Assembly: GCA_021202845.1 (NCBI GenBank)
Contig: JAJQCF010000021.1
Coordinates: forward strand, 1-64,000
Source: Oscillospiraceae bacterium
GTDB taxonomy: Bacteria; Bacillota; Clostridia; Oscillospirales; Oscillospiraceae
Direction: 5' to 3'
Length of the DNA: 64,000 nt
In this document: piece by piece, positions 45,801 through 53,763 of the stretch
How positions within the stretch are numbered: the stretch's first letter is position 1
Layout of the letters: each line of letters starts with the position of its first letter
Made by a program: the position numbers and the translations under genes
Notes under the pieces: generated by a model
Databases searched by the model: none
Told to the model about the DNA's origin: nothing
Seen by the model: only the letters and a program-made list of their open reading frames with translations

Positions 45801-46168
45801 CGGGAGGCACGCTGCTATGCACGGCCTTGAGCGCGGCGGCGTTTGACGAGGGCGCGCTGAACTACGCCGCGAACTCGGTCGGCGGACAGGGCCGAGTCGG
45901 AGCGCTGATAGGCTGGTATGACGATTGGGACAGCGCGCCCGCGCTCCCGCTCGCGCTGCCGTCATGCTATGCCGCGGGCGTGGTCTTGGACGGCGCGGCG
46001 CAGGACACAACCGGCTTTGTCTCAGCTTTGGAGCCGCCGGAGCGCAGCGCCGACGACGTTGAGCACACCGACCGCCCCTATGACGACAGCCGGACGGATT
46101 ACCCCTTCGCGCGCATAAAAGCCGACGACGGAGCCTATCTCCCGCATATCGGTGATTGGGCTGAGTAG
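42848..46168 (+). CDS. Giant prepilin-like GLUG-repeat surface protein
   Basis: 1106 residues. The N-terminus is a type IV prepilin signal: short basic leader ending in Gly, then FTLAEL with Glu at +5 and a hydrophobic helix to about residue 37. The rest holds two sets of GLUG-type repeats (about residues 390-590 and 815-1040) with units such as GYAGLFAALNGAQLRDITL, YVGGLVGHA and AGGLVG, as in bacterial adhesins with parallel beta-helix folds. It starts at a GTG after AAAGGAGGCGG, 37 bp past atpC. It would need a prepilin peptidase encoded elsewhere. Many cysteines are present. Confidence 0.75.
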   Translation: MQRGRAKSGFTLAELAAAAAIMAIAAAVALPALAWVAASVRQSALDAGAEAVASAAQRSAAEMYLSGELTALYDSGAFAGEVSCEDGDFFYIIQGQSVGAGYSVADFFPSDALGSETSDGFFVVEYALSDVTCKPSGAVQSVFYSDETDLTAAYTAALALSRAERAEAMKAVPCGCWTGDTAEKPDVGLLCAPAIRVHNGEELWLEIDFSGNEDIAPYLALSVVISDGENETELYYPNYGQFTAASAGWRFAIILDTLRSESYMTGDVFEDCILLDCCRFSDLAPVRAGENIALTVTLSAERTAGSVTTAYLPRTVSCECSSLFAEGSDPAAGIAVVSAGRHLQNLEESVSGLGVEIRSVQQTANIDWSIYDCGFVPISNFDLRSCDGGGYAVSNLCIDADGYAGLFAALNGAQLRDITLLDAVVNGTGSVGALAGAAESCEISGCCVRLAATPDTAGAYDVCTVSGGTYVGGLVGHAIDSTLTDCFAAVQVSSEMYAGGLVGALENCSLTDCCSGGRTVNGAYAARRNVTAERLAGGLVGCIVGSAQLHGCYSTCSSSGGALLGGVQDASAYPDLSDCYAAFAYSEDELALYSLGPAVRQTVTASAYPYDPTLGSAYPYASAGGGVHYGDWTEGLSNVQLVYYEVYADGSAAFGCMQSGVFTAVSGTFDSENEKQITQDGYAVLSIRDAGSAAAGYLDDERVTLTRADFKAGGRYVYLVPTEDLGSRASLFTSLTVFDTGTGSWAEAYLIPAAAQEAYNNKPDSEPQTLNIRTLRQLFALEAAFGDCAGLSLAQTHDFDGSTCGELAPAFSQTAFAGSYDGGGYVITNICLTADGDGAGLFGQTDGAELRNITLENVTVSGAAYCGGLVGHAHDTVIYRCGVRASDGGAYDSVGISGETVGGLVGLLDGCSEVTYSYAALSVYGETAGGLVGELADESTLRGCYASGRTADGQFAIEPENANVYGASAAGGLVGHLTAAAELTTGGTLLCTALSAAAFDEGALNYAANSVGGQGRVGALIGWYDDWDSAPALPLALPSCYAAGVVLDGAAQDTTGFVSALEPPERSADDVEHTDRPYDDSRTDYPFARIKADDGAYLPHIGDWAE

Positions 46169-46189
46169 CGAGGCTCGTGCAAATTTTTC

Positions 46190-46218
46190 TTGATTTTGCG
46201 CTCAAAGCGTGTTATCAT
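46190..46218 (+). promoter_or_regulatory. Promoter of tRNA-Gly
   Basis: -35 TTGATT (46190-46195), 17-bp spacer, -10 TATCAT (46213-46218), ending 14 bp before the tRNA. Confidence 0.65.
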
Positions 46219-46231
46219 AGCCGATAGATGT

Positions 46232-46305
46232 GCGGGCATAGTCTATCGGTAGAACGCGACCTTCCCAAGGTCGATAGGAGGGTTCGACTCCCTTTGCCCG
46301 CTCCA
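46232..46305 (+). tRNA. tRNA-Gly (anticodon CCC), CCA encoded
   Basis: 74 bases. The acceptor stem GCGGGCA (46232-46238) pairs perfectly with TGCCCGC (46295-46301), followed by T and encoded CCA. The anticodon stem is CGACC/GGTCG around the 7-base loop TTCCCAA, giving anticodon CCC. The T arm contains GGTTCGACTCC. It reads GGG codons. Confidence 0.95.
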
Positions 46306-46313
46306 CACCGAAA

Positions 46314-46359
46314 CAATCCGAGCCTTTTGCCGATAGGGGAGAGGTTCGGATTGCTTTTT
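46314..46359 (+). terminator. Terminator of tRNA-Gly
   Basis: CAATCCGA (46314-46321) pairs with TCGGATTG (46346-46353), with extra pairing inside, then CTTTTTATT. Confidence 0.8.
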
Positions 46360-46395
46360 ATTGGCTGCAAGCTGCAATTTGCAGTCTGTCCCGTA

Positions 46396-46425
46396 TTGCT
46401 TTACCGCCTGCGCTTGTGATATAAT
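46396..46425 (+). promoter_or_regulatory. Promoter of the response regulator gene
   Basis: -35 TTGCTT (46396-46401), 18-bp spacer, perfect -10 TATAAT (46420-46425). Confidence 0.55.
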
Positions 46426-46488
46426 AAAAATATAAGCTCGCCGCGCGGAGACAAACGGAGACTGGCGGAGCGGGCGAAGGAGGCGCTG

Positions 46489-47181
46489 ATGAAAATTCTT
46501 GTGGTGGACGATGAGCGTCCCTTGGTCAAGGGGCTGAAATTCAACCTTGAGAGCGAGGGCTACGAGGTGGACGTGGGCTATGACGGCGCGGAGGCCGTGG
46601 AAAAGGCCGCGTCGGGCGGCTACAACCTCATACTGCTGGACGTTATGATGCCCGTTATGAGCGGCACGGAGGCCTGCATGAAAATACGCGAAACCTCCAC
46701 CGTGCCGATAATTATGCTGACGGCCAAGGACGAGGACTCGGACAAGCTGGTCGGCTTCGAGTGCGGCGCGGACGACTACATCACCAAGCCCTTTAACATA
46801 CTGGAGCTGAAGGCGCGGGTGCGCGCGCTGCTAAGGCGCAGCTCAATTCAGTCCGCGGCCTCCGCTGCGGAGCGCAAGACGCACCTTGTGACCTGCGGCT
46901 GCATCACGCTGGACACCGAGCGCCGCACCGCGTTCAGCGACGGCAAGGAGAAGGATTTGACCGTCAAGGAATTTGACCTCATGGAGCTGCTCATGCGCAC
47001 GCCCGGCAAGGTCTACAGCCGTGAAAACCTGCTCGACCTCGTCTGGGGCTATGACTATCAGGGCGACATACGCACCGTGGACGTACACGTGCGCCGCCTG
47101 CGCGAGAAGTTGGAGCGCGACCCCGCCCGCCCCGATGTGCTGATGACAAAATGGGGCGTGGGGTATTACGCCAAGGACTGA
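46489..47181 (+). CDS. OmpR/PhoB-family response regulator
   Basis: 230 residues: a receiver domain with acidic pocket Asp7/Asp8, phospho-acceptor Asp51 (LILLDVMMP) and Lys100, then a winged-helix DNA-binding domain (about 130-228) with DIRTVDVHVRRLREKLE. Its likely partner kinase is at 49001-50437, separated from it by a D,D-carboxypeptidase gene. A terminator and a new promoter lie between, so the regulator may also be expressed alone. Confidence 0.93.
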   Translation: MKILVVDDERPLVKGLKFNLESEGYEVDVGYDGAEAVEKAASGGYNLILLDVMMPVMSGTEACMKIRETSTVPIIMLTAKDEDSDKLVGFECGADDYITKPFNILELKARVRALLRRSSIQSAASAAERKTHLVTCGCITLDTERRTAFSDGKEKDLTVKEFDLMELLMRTPGKVYSRENLLDLVWGYDYQGDIRTVDVHVRRLREKLERDPARPDVLMTKWGVGYYAKD

Positions 47182-47237
47182 TTTATTGTTTTTTGCCGAC
47201 AGCGCTGCATTTAACAAAGATAATGCAACACACACAA

Positions 47238-47285
47238 GCCTCCGACACGGAGCGCGCTTTGCGCCCGAGCCGGAGGCGGCTTTTT
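47238..47285 (+). terminator. Intrinsic terminator after the response regulator
   Basis: GCCTCCG (47238-47244) pairs with CGGAGGC (47271-47277), followed by GGCTTTTT. Confidence 0.65.
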
Positions 47286-47306
47286 GGGGAAGAGCGTTTT
47301 TTTGTG

Positions 47307-47335
47307 TTGCTTTTCCGCTGTAAACCCCGTATAAT
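47307..47335 (+). promoter_or_regulatory. Promoter of dacA and the downstream kinase
   Basis: -35 TTGCTT (47307-47312), 17-bp spacer, perfect -10 TATAAT (47330-47335). Confidence 0.6.
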
Positions 47336-47404
47336 ATATAAATACGGCAACAAACCCGCGGGGCGCGGCAGCGCGCCTTGCATCACATACTTCTGGAGCT
47401 GAAC

Positions 47405-48949
47405 ATGAAAAAGTCAATTCTTTTTTCCTATATTTCAATTTCGCGCCTGCCGCGCTTTGCGGCGCTGGTGATGGCGCTCGGCATACTCATAGGTACGCTC
47501 TCCCCGCAGAGCGCGCTGGCGCTGGACGAGCCGGAGATTAGCTCCGACACGGCGCTGCTTATAAATACCGACACCGGCGGGGTATACTACTCCAAGAACG
47601 CGGACGAGCGCATTTATCCCGCCAGCACGACCAAGATAATGACCGTGCTGCTGGCTATAGAGGCCATAGAGGCGGGCGAGGCCGGAATATACGATGAGGT
47701 GACCGCGGGCTCCAACGTCTCCTACGGCCTGACAAGCGACAGCTCGACCGTGGGCATAATGACGGGCGAGGCCATGACGCTGGAAAATTTGCTCTACTGC
47801 GCAATGGTGGCTTCGGCAAACGAGGCCTGCAACGTCATTGCGGAGTACATCGGCGGCTCTATTGACAGCTTCGTGGAGATGATGAACACCCGCGCGGAGG
47901 AGCTGGGCTGCACCGGCACCCACTTTGCCAACACGAACGGTATGCCGGACGACAACCACTACACCACGGCGACCGACCTCGCGCTCATTGCCTCGGCCGC
48001 CGCCGACCACGAGCTTTTTATGACAATCTGCAATACCGCCACAGTTACAATTCCCGCCACGAACATGAGCGCGGAGCGCACGCTGAATAACTCCAACGCG
48101 CTCATCGGCACGGAGGGCATATACGGCTCGGAGTACTATTACGAGTACGCCGCGGGCATCAAGACCGGCTACACGAGCGCCGCGGGCTACTGCCTTGTCT
48201 CCACCGCCTCCAAGGACGGCATAAATCTGCTCTGCCTTGTGTTCGGCGGCCAGCCCTACACCACCGAGAGCGGCGCTACGGGCTACACTAACTTTGCCGA
48301 CACCATAACGCTCTACGACTATATTTTCAATAACTACAGCTACCGCGAAATCCTCTCCACCACGGAGACGGTGACTATTGTGGACGTGGCAATGGGCTCT
48401 GGCGCGAACAGCGTTTCGCTCCGCCCCGCCTCCGCCGTGACCGCGCTGGTGGCGAACGACGTTTCCGACTCGGACTTCACCCGCAGCGTTGTCATTTACA
48501 GCCAGCTTGAGGGCACGGAGCTGACTGCGCCCATAACCGCGGGCGACGTGCTGGGCGAGGTGTCGGTCTACAGCGACGGCGTGAGCTACGGCACAGTCAG
48601 CCTTGTGGCGGCGAGCAGCGTGGAGCTGTCGCACTGGCAGTACCTGAAAAGTCAGGTCGCTGAGACGCTGAGCCTGCCCGCGGTGAAAATAGGCATAGCC
48701 GTGGTTGTAGTGTTCTTCCTGCTGTACCTGTTCCTTGTCATACGCTACCGCGTGCTGCACCGCCGCCATGTGCGCGCGGTGAAGCAGCAGCGTCAGGCCC
48801 GCGAGCGCGCCGAGCGCGAACAGCAGCGCTATGCCCCGCCCGTATACAACAGCAAGCCGACGCCGCCGGAGCAGAGCGCGCCGAGCGCGGAGAAGCAAAA
48901 GACCGAGGCCGAGGCGGAGTACGACTATTTTGAAGAATTTTTCAAATAA
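47405..48949 (+). CDS. dacA: D-alanyl-D-alanine carboxypeptidase (DacA type)
   Basis: 514 residues from the ATG after GGAG. Signal peptide (to about 40), then an S11-family peptidase with all three motifs: Ser74-x-x-Lys77 (PASTTKIM), Ser137-Ala-Asn139, and Lys253-Thr-Gly255. A second domain follows, and a C-terminal membrane helix (about 420-445) with a basic, then Pro-rich tail anchors it, presumably with the tail inside. It trims the terminal D-Ala of peptidoglycan stems. It sits between a response regulator and its kinase, suggesting envelope control. Confidence 0.92.
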   Translation: MKKSILFSYISISRLPRFAALVMALGILIGTLSPQSALALDEPEISSDTALLINTDTGGVYYSKNADERIYPASTTKIMTVLLAIEAIEAGEAGIYDEVTAGSNVSYGLTSDSSTVGIMTGEAMTLENLLYCAMVASANEACNVIAEYIGGSIDSFVEMMNTRAEELGCTGTHFANTNGMPDDNHYTTATDLALIASAAADHELFMTICNTATVTIPATNMSAERTLNNSNALIGTEGIYGSEYYYEYAAGIKTGYTSAAGYCLVSTASKDGINLLCLVFGGQPYTTESGATGYTNFADTITLYDYIFNNYSYREILSTTETVTIVDVAMGSGANSVSLRPASAVTALVANDVSDSDFTRSVVIYSQLEGTELTAPITAGDVLGEVSVYSDGVSYGTVSLVAASSVELSHWQYLKSQVAETLSLPAVKIGIAVVVVFFLLYLFLVIRYRVLHRRHVRAVKQQRQARERAEREQQRYAPPVYNSKPTPPEQSAPSAEKQKTEAEAEYDYFEEFFK

Positions 48950-49000
48950 TTTTTCTTCGGCTCCGCTCCCCGTGAGGGCTGAAATTTGAGGTTTGCGGCT

Positions 49001-50437
49001 ATGGCGCATGAAAGGCTGAAAATAAGATACAGCGTCCGTCAGACGTTTTTGACCATTATGCTGCTCTTCATTGTTATAATGGCGGCGCTATTGAACATTT
49101 ACCCCACAATAAGCTCGCGGGACCTCGTTTTCTCGACAAAGCAGACTTCTATGGTGGGGCAGGTTACGGTCATGTCCACATCTCTTTCGGTGCTGGAGAC
49201 GCTGACGGAGGAGAACGTGGCTTCGGTCATGGAGTTGGTGGACGTGAACTCCTTTGACCGCGTGCTGGTGACAGACAACTCCGGCTGCGTCATTTACGAC
49301 ACTTGGGAAGAGGGCGCGGCGGTCGGCTCGACGGCGCTTTTTTCCGAGGTGTTTTCTGCCCTCGCGGGCAGCGTAGTTTTCAACTGCCGCTATGACGGCG
49401 ACGCGTTTATAAGCCGCGTAGCCACGCCGGTTGTTGCCAGCGGCGAGACTATCGGCGCTGTGTACCTCAGCGAGTACGACTCCTCGCAGGCGCTGCTTAT
49501 AGCGGGCATACAGAGCCGACTGCTGAGCTTTTCCCTCATACTGAGCGCGCTGGCGGTTGTGGCGGTTGTGATAATCACCACGTTCCTCACAGGCCGCATA
49601 CGCGAGCTGGTGCGCGCCATGCGCCGTGTGCGCGGCGGCGACTACGACACGCGCACGGAGCCCCGCGGCTGCGACGAGGTCACGGAGCTGGCCGAGGAAT
49701 TTAACGACATGACCGTGAAAATACAAAACACCACCGAATCCCGCCGCCGCTTTGTCTCGGACGCCAGCCACGAGCTGCGTACGCCCTTGGCCTCCATTCG
49801 CCTGCTCTCGGACTCCATTGTGCAGAGCGAGGACATGAGCCCCGACACGGCGCGCGAGTTCGCCGCCGACATATCCTCCGAGGCGGAGCGTCTGCAGCGC
49901 CTGACGGAAAAGCTGCTCAAGCTCAGCCGCATGGACAGCTCCGCGGAAACGCCGCGCGAGCGCGTGGACGTCAAGGCCGTGGCGGAGCGCACCGTACACC
50001 TGCTCGCGCCGCTTGCCAACCAGCGCGATGTGCGCGTGACGACGCAGTTAGCTGAGGGCTGCTTCATCACGGCCAACGAGGACGACATCTATCAGATAAT
50101 TTTCAATTTAGCGGAAAACGCGGTTAAATATAACGTGCCGAGCGGCAGCGTGCTGCTGCGTCTTTATGCGCAGGACGGCCGCGTTGTGCTCACGGTTGAG
50201 GACACCGGCATCGGCATACCCGAGGAGGATTTGCCGAACGTGTTCTCCCGCTTCTATCGCGTGGACAAGGCGCGCTCCCGCGCCGCGGGCGGCAGCGGCC
50301 TCGGACTGAGTATAGTTCACGACGCGGTCACGCTGCACGGCGGAGAGATAAGCATAGCCCCGCGCGAGGGCGGCGGCACGCGCTTCACCGTGTCGTTCCC
50401 GCCCGCACCGCCGGAAGGGGGCGAGGGGGATGCTTAA
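49001..50437 (+). CDS. Sensor histidine kinase
   Basis: 478 residues from the ATG at 49001, 9 bp after GAGG. Two membrane helices (about 12-32 and 170-195) flank an extracellular sensor domain of about 135 residues. A HAMP segment follows, then the dimerisation domain with His257 (SDASHELRTPLAS), N box NLAENAVKYN, and G boxes EDTGIGI and GGSGLGLSI. Very likely the partner of the regulator at 46489-47181. Ends by overlapping the GerMN lipoprotein gene. Confidence 0.93.
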   Translation: MAHERLKIRYSVRQTFLTIMLLFIVIMAALLNIYPTISSRDLVFSTKQTSMVGQVTVMSTSLSVLETLTEENVASVMELVDVNSFDRVLVTDNSGCVIYDTWEEGAAVGSTALFSEVFSALAGSVVFNCRYDGDAFISRVATPVVASGETIGAVYLSEYDSSQALLIAGIQSRLLSFSLILSALAVVAVVIITTFLTGRIRELVRAMRRVRGGDYDTRTEPRGCDEVTELAEEFNDMTVKIQNTTESRRRFVSDASHELRTPLASIRLLSDSIVQSEDMSPDTAREFAADISSEAERLQRLTEKLLKLSRMDSSAETPRERVDVKAVAERTVHLLAPLANQRDVRVTTQLAEGCFITANEDDIYQIIFNLAENAVKYNVPSGSVLLRLYAQDGRVVLTVEDTGIGIPEEDLPNVFSRFYRVDKARSRAAGGSGLGLSIVHDAVTLHGGEISIAPREGGGTRFTVSFPPAPPEGGEGDA

Positions 50438-51305
50438 AACGGCTAAACGCGCCCTTGCGCCGGCGCTGGCGCTCTGTTTGCTGCTGTCGGGCTGCCTGCT
50501 GCGCTCCGCGGACGCGGCGGGCTGCGTCGGCGGCGTCTACCGAGTGAACACCGGCTCTGCCGGACTGCTGGTGCTGGAGCCGCTGGGCGGCTTGGACACG
50601 GCGGAGGAGATTTTGGCGGCCCTGAACTCCGCGCCGGAGCAGAGCGGCATGGAGCGCGCGTTCCCCGACGGCGTGGAGGCGCTCTCGGTCGAAGTCATCG
50701 GCGGCGTGCGCGCGGCGGTGGAGATGAGCGAGAGCTACGCCGAGTGCAGCGAGAGCGACCGCCTTGTGGCGGCCTTGGCCTGCGCCATGACGCTTTGCCT
50801 GATGGACAATATTGCGGCTGTGGATATTTACTGCGGCGGCGAGCTGTGCTGCGAGGGGCTTAATCTCTCCTCCGCGCTGCTGGACGACGTCACCTGCGGC
50901 GGCGCCGACGTGCCGATAAAGCTCTGGCTGCCGAACGAGAGCGGCGGCGTCACCCCGCGCACGGAGTACATTGCCTTGGACGCCGAGACTGCCGCGGCGG
51001 AGGCCGTGGTGCAGAGGCTCCTGACAGCGCTGATAAACGCTGACGGCGGCGGCTACGCGCTGCCGGAGGACACCGCGCTGCTGGGTGTGGAGACAGCGGA
51101 CGGGCTTTGCACCGTCAACCTCTCGCGCGAGATGTTCGCCACCGAGCCGGAGAGCACGGAGGACGCGCAGGCGGTTATACACAGCTTTGTGGCAACGCTC
51201 TGCTCGCTCGCGGGCGTGGACGCGGTGACAATCCAGTCCGACGGACGCGACATTTACAGCTACGGCAGATACATCACGCACTGGCCGATGACTTTTACCC
51301 TGTGA
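50430..51305 (+). CDS. GerMN domain lipoprotein
   Basis: 291 residues: a lipoprotein signal with lipobox LLSGC (Cys22) and two GerMN-like modules (about 40-150 and 160-285, the second with VNLSREMFA and VDAVTIQSDG). GerMN domains occur in GerM and other sporulation or envelope proteins and may bind wall or protein partners. It overlaps the kinase gene by 8 bp, so it may modulate or be the output of that kinase, as with LpqB next to MtrAB in actinobacteria. Confidence 0.82.
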   Translation: MLKTAKRALAPALALCLLLSGCLLRSADAAGCVGGVYRVNTGSAGLLVLEPLGGLDTAEEILAALNSAPEQSGMERAFPDGVEALSVEVIGGVRAAVEMSESYAECSESDRLVAALACAMTLCLMDNIAAVDIYCGGELCCEGLNLSSALLDDVTCGGADVPIKLWLPNESGGVTPRTEYIALDAETAAAEAVVQRLLTALINADGGGYALPEDTALLGVETADGLCTVNLSREMFATEPESTEDAQAVIHSFVATLCSLAGVDAVTIQSDGRDIYSYGRYITHWPMTFTL

Positions 51306-51315
51306 GGCGGCGCAA

Positions 51316-51828
51316 ATGAGCATTTTACCTATCCCCGACATAATGGCGGACAGCATATATGACGTTGACCCGACGGCGCTCACAGCGCGCGGCGTGAGGT
51401 TAGTGCTGCTGGACGTGGACAACACGCTTGCGCCCTACACGGAAAACTCGCCGCGCGCGGAGCTCCCCGCAAAGCTCGCGGCAATGCAAGCCGCGGGGCT
51501 GGAGCTATTTATATTTTCCAACAGCCGCACCGAGCGCCCGCGCATTTTTTCCAAAGCGTTGGGACTGGACTTTGTGCAGCGCGCGGGCAAGCCGCGCCTG
51601 AAAAAGCTGCGCGCGGTGCTGGCGGAAAAGAACGTGCAGCCGCGCGAAACCGCGCTCATAGGCGACCAGATATACACCGACGTGCTCTGCGCCAAACGCG
51701 CGGGCGCCGTGGCTGTGCTGGTGGAGCCGATACTTTTTTCCAACCCGTTTCTGGCGCTGCGCTATCAGCTTGAGCGCCCGTTCAGATTTATTGGTGCAAG
51801 GAGGCAAAAAAGGCATGAACAACATTGA
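51316..51828 (+). CDS. yqeG: YqeG family HAD IIIA-type phosphatase
   Basis: 170 residues. Catalytic motif LLDVDNTLAPY (nucleophile Asp), motif II IFSNSR, Lys in GKPRLKKL and acidic motif GDQIYTDVLCAK. YqeG-type HAD phosphatases are widespread in Firmicutes with uncertain substrate. The 3' end overlaps the peptidase gene by 14 bp. Confidence 0.9.
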   Translation: MSILPIPDIMADSIYDVDPTALTARGVRLVLLDVDNTLAPYTENSPRAELPAKLAAMQAAGLELFIFSNSRTERPRIFSKALGLDFVQRAGKPRLKKLRAVLAEKNVQPRETALIGDQIYTDVLCAKRAGAVAVLVEPILFSNPFLALRYQLERPFRFIGARRQKRHEQH

Positions 51829-52876
51829 ACCCCTGCGCCGCAGCCTGCGTGAACAGGAGCTGGACGCACTGGTGATTTTCTCCCCGCGCAACGTGTTCTA
51901 CGCCTGCGGCTTTCCCGCGGAGGACAGCGCGGCGGTTGTGACGCGCGAGCGCGCTTGGTTTTTTACGGACAGCCGCTATATTGAGGCGGCGCGCGCCGCC
52001 GTGACCGACGCGCAGGTTGTGCTCTGTACCCGCGGAAATCCGCTCTGGCCGGCTGTTAAATCCGCGCTGGAAGGCTGCCTGCGCGTGGGAGCGGAGGAGA
52101 ACGCGGTCAGTCACGCCCGCTGGCTGGAGGCGGAGCGGCGGCTGGAGCTGGAGCTTGTTCCCGCGCAGAAAATTTTCAGCGCTCTCCGCAGCGTTAAGCA
52201 GACCTATGAAATTGCCTGCATCACCGCCGCCCAGCGCATTGCGGAGCAGGCTTTGGACGAAGTGCTGGGGCTAATACGCCCGGGCATAACCGAGCGCGAG
52301 ATAGCCGCGGAGCTGACCTACCGCATGATGCGTTTGGGCGGCGAGGGCAATTCGTTCGACCCCATCAGCATAACGGGACCCAACACCAGCAAGCCGCACG
52401 GCGTACCGGGCGAGCGCGCGGTGCAAGACGGCGACTTTGTCACAATGGATTTCGGCTGCATCAAGGGCGGGTACTGCTCGGACATGACGCGCACAGTGGC
52501 CGTGGGCAGTGCCACGGAGGAAATGCGCCGCGTGTACGCCACCGTGCTGGACGCCCAGCGCGCGGGCATTGAAAAAATGCGCGCGGGAGCAACGGGACGC
52601 GAGGTTCACGAGGCGGCGGCGAGCGTCATTGCGGCCGCGGGCTACGGTGAATGCTTCGGCCACGGCTTCGGCCACAGCGTGGGACTGGACATTCACGAAA
52701 GCCCCTCGGCCTCACCCGCCAACACCAGCCCCCTGCCCGCGGGCGCGGTAGTCACCGCCGAGCCGGGAATATATCTGCCGCAGCGCTTCGGCGTGCGTAT
52801 TGAGGACATGATAGTCATAGGCGAGAACGCCCCCGACGATATAACAAAAGCCCCTAAGGAGCTTATTATACTTTAA
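51815..52876 (+). CDS. Xaa-Pro aminopeptidase (M24 family)
   Basis: 353 residues from the ATG at 51815, inside the end of yqeG; GCAAGGAGGC precedes it. N-terminal creatinase-like domain, then the pita-bread fold with the five metal ligands: two Asp (MDFGCIKGGYCSDMTRT), His (GHGFGHSVGLDIHE), Glu (TAEPGIY) and Glu (RIEDMIVI). It removes N-terminal residues before proline in peptides. Cytosolic. Confidence 0.92.
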   Translation: MNNIEPLRRSLREQELDALVIFSPRNVFYACGFPAEDSAAVVTRERAWFFTDSRYIEAARAAVTDAQVVLCTRGNPLWPAVKSALEGCLRVGAEENAVSHARWLEAERRLELELVPAQKIFSALRSVKQTYEIACITAAQRIAEQALDEVLGLIRPGITEREIAAELTYRMMRLGGEGNSFDPISITGPNTSKPHGVPGERAVQDGDFVTMDFGCIKGGYCSDMTRTVAVGSATEEMRRVYATVLDAQRAGIEKMRAGATGREVHEAAASVIAAAGYGECFGHGFGHSVGLDIHESPSASPANTSPLPAGAVVTAEPGIYLPQRFGVRIEDMIVIGENAPDDITKAPKELIIL

Positions 52877-52932
52877 TAAATCTATTATCTTTCACAGCAA
52901 TCACAGAAAAGTATAAGGAGGAACTTTGAAAA

Positions 52933-53763
52933 ATGTCCATCTCACAATCCCGCATCAGCGAGCTTGAGGAGCTCTGCCGGCGCTTCAGAATTGACGTGCT
53001 GACAGGCATACACGCCGCGCAGTCCGGTCACCCGGGCGGCAGCCTCTCGGTGTGCGAAATAGTCACGCTGCTCTACCAAGAGCGCATGAACGTCTCCGCG
53101 CAGCGCCCCGACGACCCCGACCGCGACCGCTTTGTGCTGAGCAAGGGTCACGCCGCGCCGATGCTGTACCGCAACCTCATCGAAAAGGGCTTCCTGCCCG
53201 CCGACAGCATGAACACGCTGCGCCAAACCGGCAGCCTGCTGCAGGGTCACCCCACGCTGCACACCCCCGGCATTGATATGCCCGCGGGACCGCTCGGTAT
53301 CGGCCTTTCCGCCGCGCAGGGCATGGCAATCGGCCTGAAGATGAACGGCTCTCCCGCGCGCGTTTACGCCGTGCTGGGCGACGGAGAGTTGCAGGAGGGC
53401 TGCGTCTGGGAGGCCGCGACAAGCGCGCCGAAGTTTGAGCTGGACAACCTCTGCGCCATTGTGGACATGAACCATGTGCAGCTTGACGGCACCACGGACG
53501 AGGTCATGCCCCAGCGCGACCTTGCCGCCAAGTGGCGCGCTTTCGGCTGGAATGTGATAGAGTGCCCGGGCCACGACATTGCGGCGCTGGACGCGGCGTT
53601 CGACGCGGCGGAGGCAGCCAAGGGCGTGCCCACGGTGATTCTTGCCGACACTATAAAGGGCAAGGGTGTATCCTTCATGGAGGGTCAGGCCGGCTGGCAC
53701 GGCAAGGCCATTGACGACGAGAGCTTCAAAAAGGCCATTGAGGAACTGGGAGGTGCTGACTGA
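52933..53763 (+). CDS. Transketolase, N-terminal subunit
   Basis: 276 residues carrying the thiamine diphosphate-binding half: SKGHAAPMLYR, GHPTLHTPGIDM, LGDGELQEGCVWE (GDG...N-type motif) and FGWN. It works with the C-terminal subunit encoded immediately downstream to move two-carbon units in the pentose phosphate pathway. Split transketolases are common in Clostridia. Overlap with the next gene is 1 bp. Confidence 0.93.
   Translation: MSISQSRISELEELCRRFRIDVLTGIHAAQSGHPGGSLSVCEIVTLLYQERMNVSAQRPDDPDRDRFVLSKGHAAPMLYRNLIEKGFLPADSMNTLRQTGSLLQGHPTLHTPGIDMPAGPLGIGLSAAQGMAIGLKMNGSPARVYAVLGDGELQEGCVWEAATSAPKFELDNLCAIVDMNHVQLDGTTDEVMPQRDLAAKWRAFGWNVIECPGHDIAALDAAFDAAEAAKGVPTVILADTIKGKGVSFMEGQAGWHGKAIDDESFKKAIEELGGAD

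Noticed and set aside
47435-49009. 524-codon minus-strand open frame opposite dacA
   Set aside because: Shadow frame: Arg/His/Val-rich with no motif, while dacA has all three catalytic motifs.
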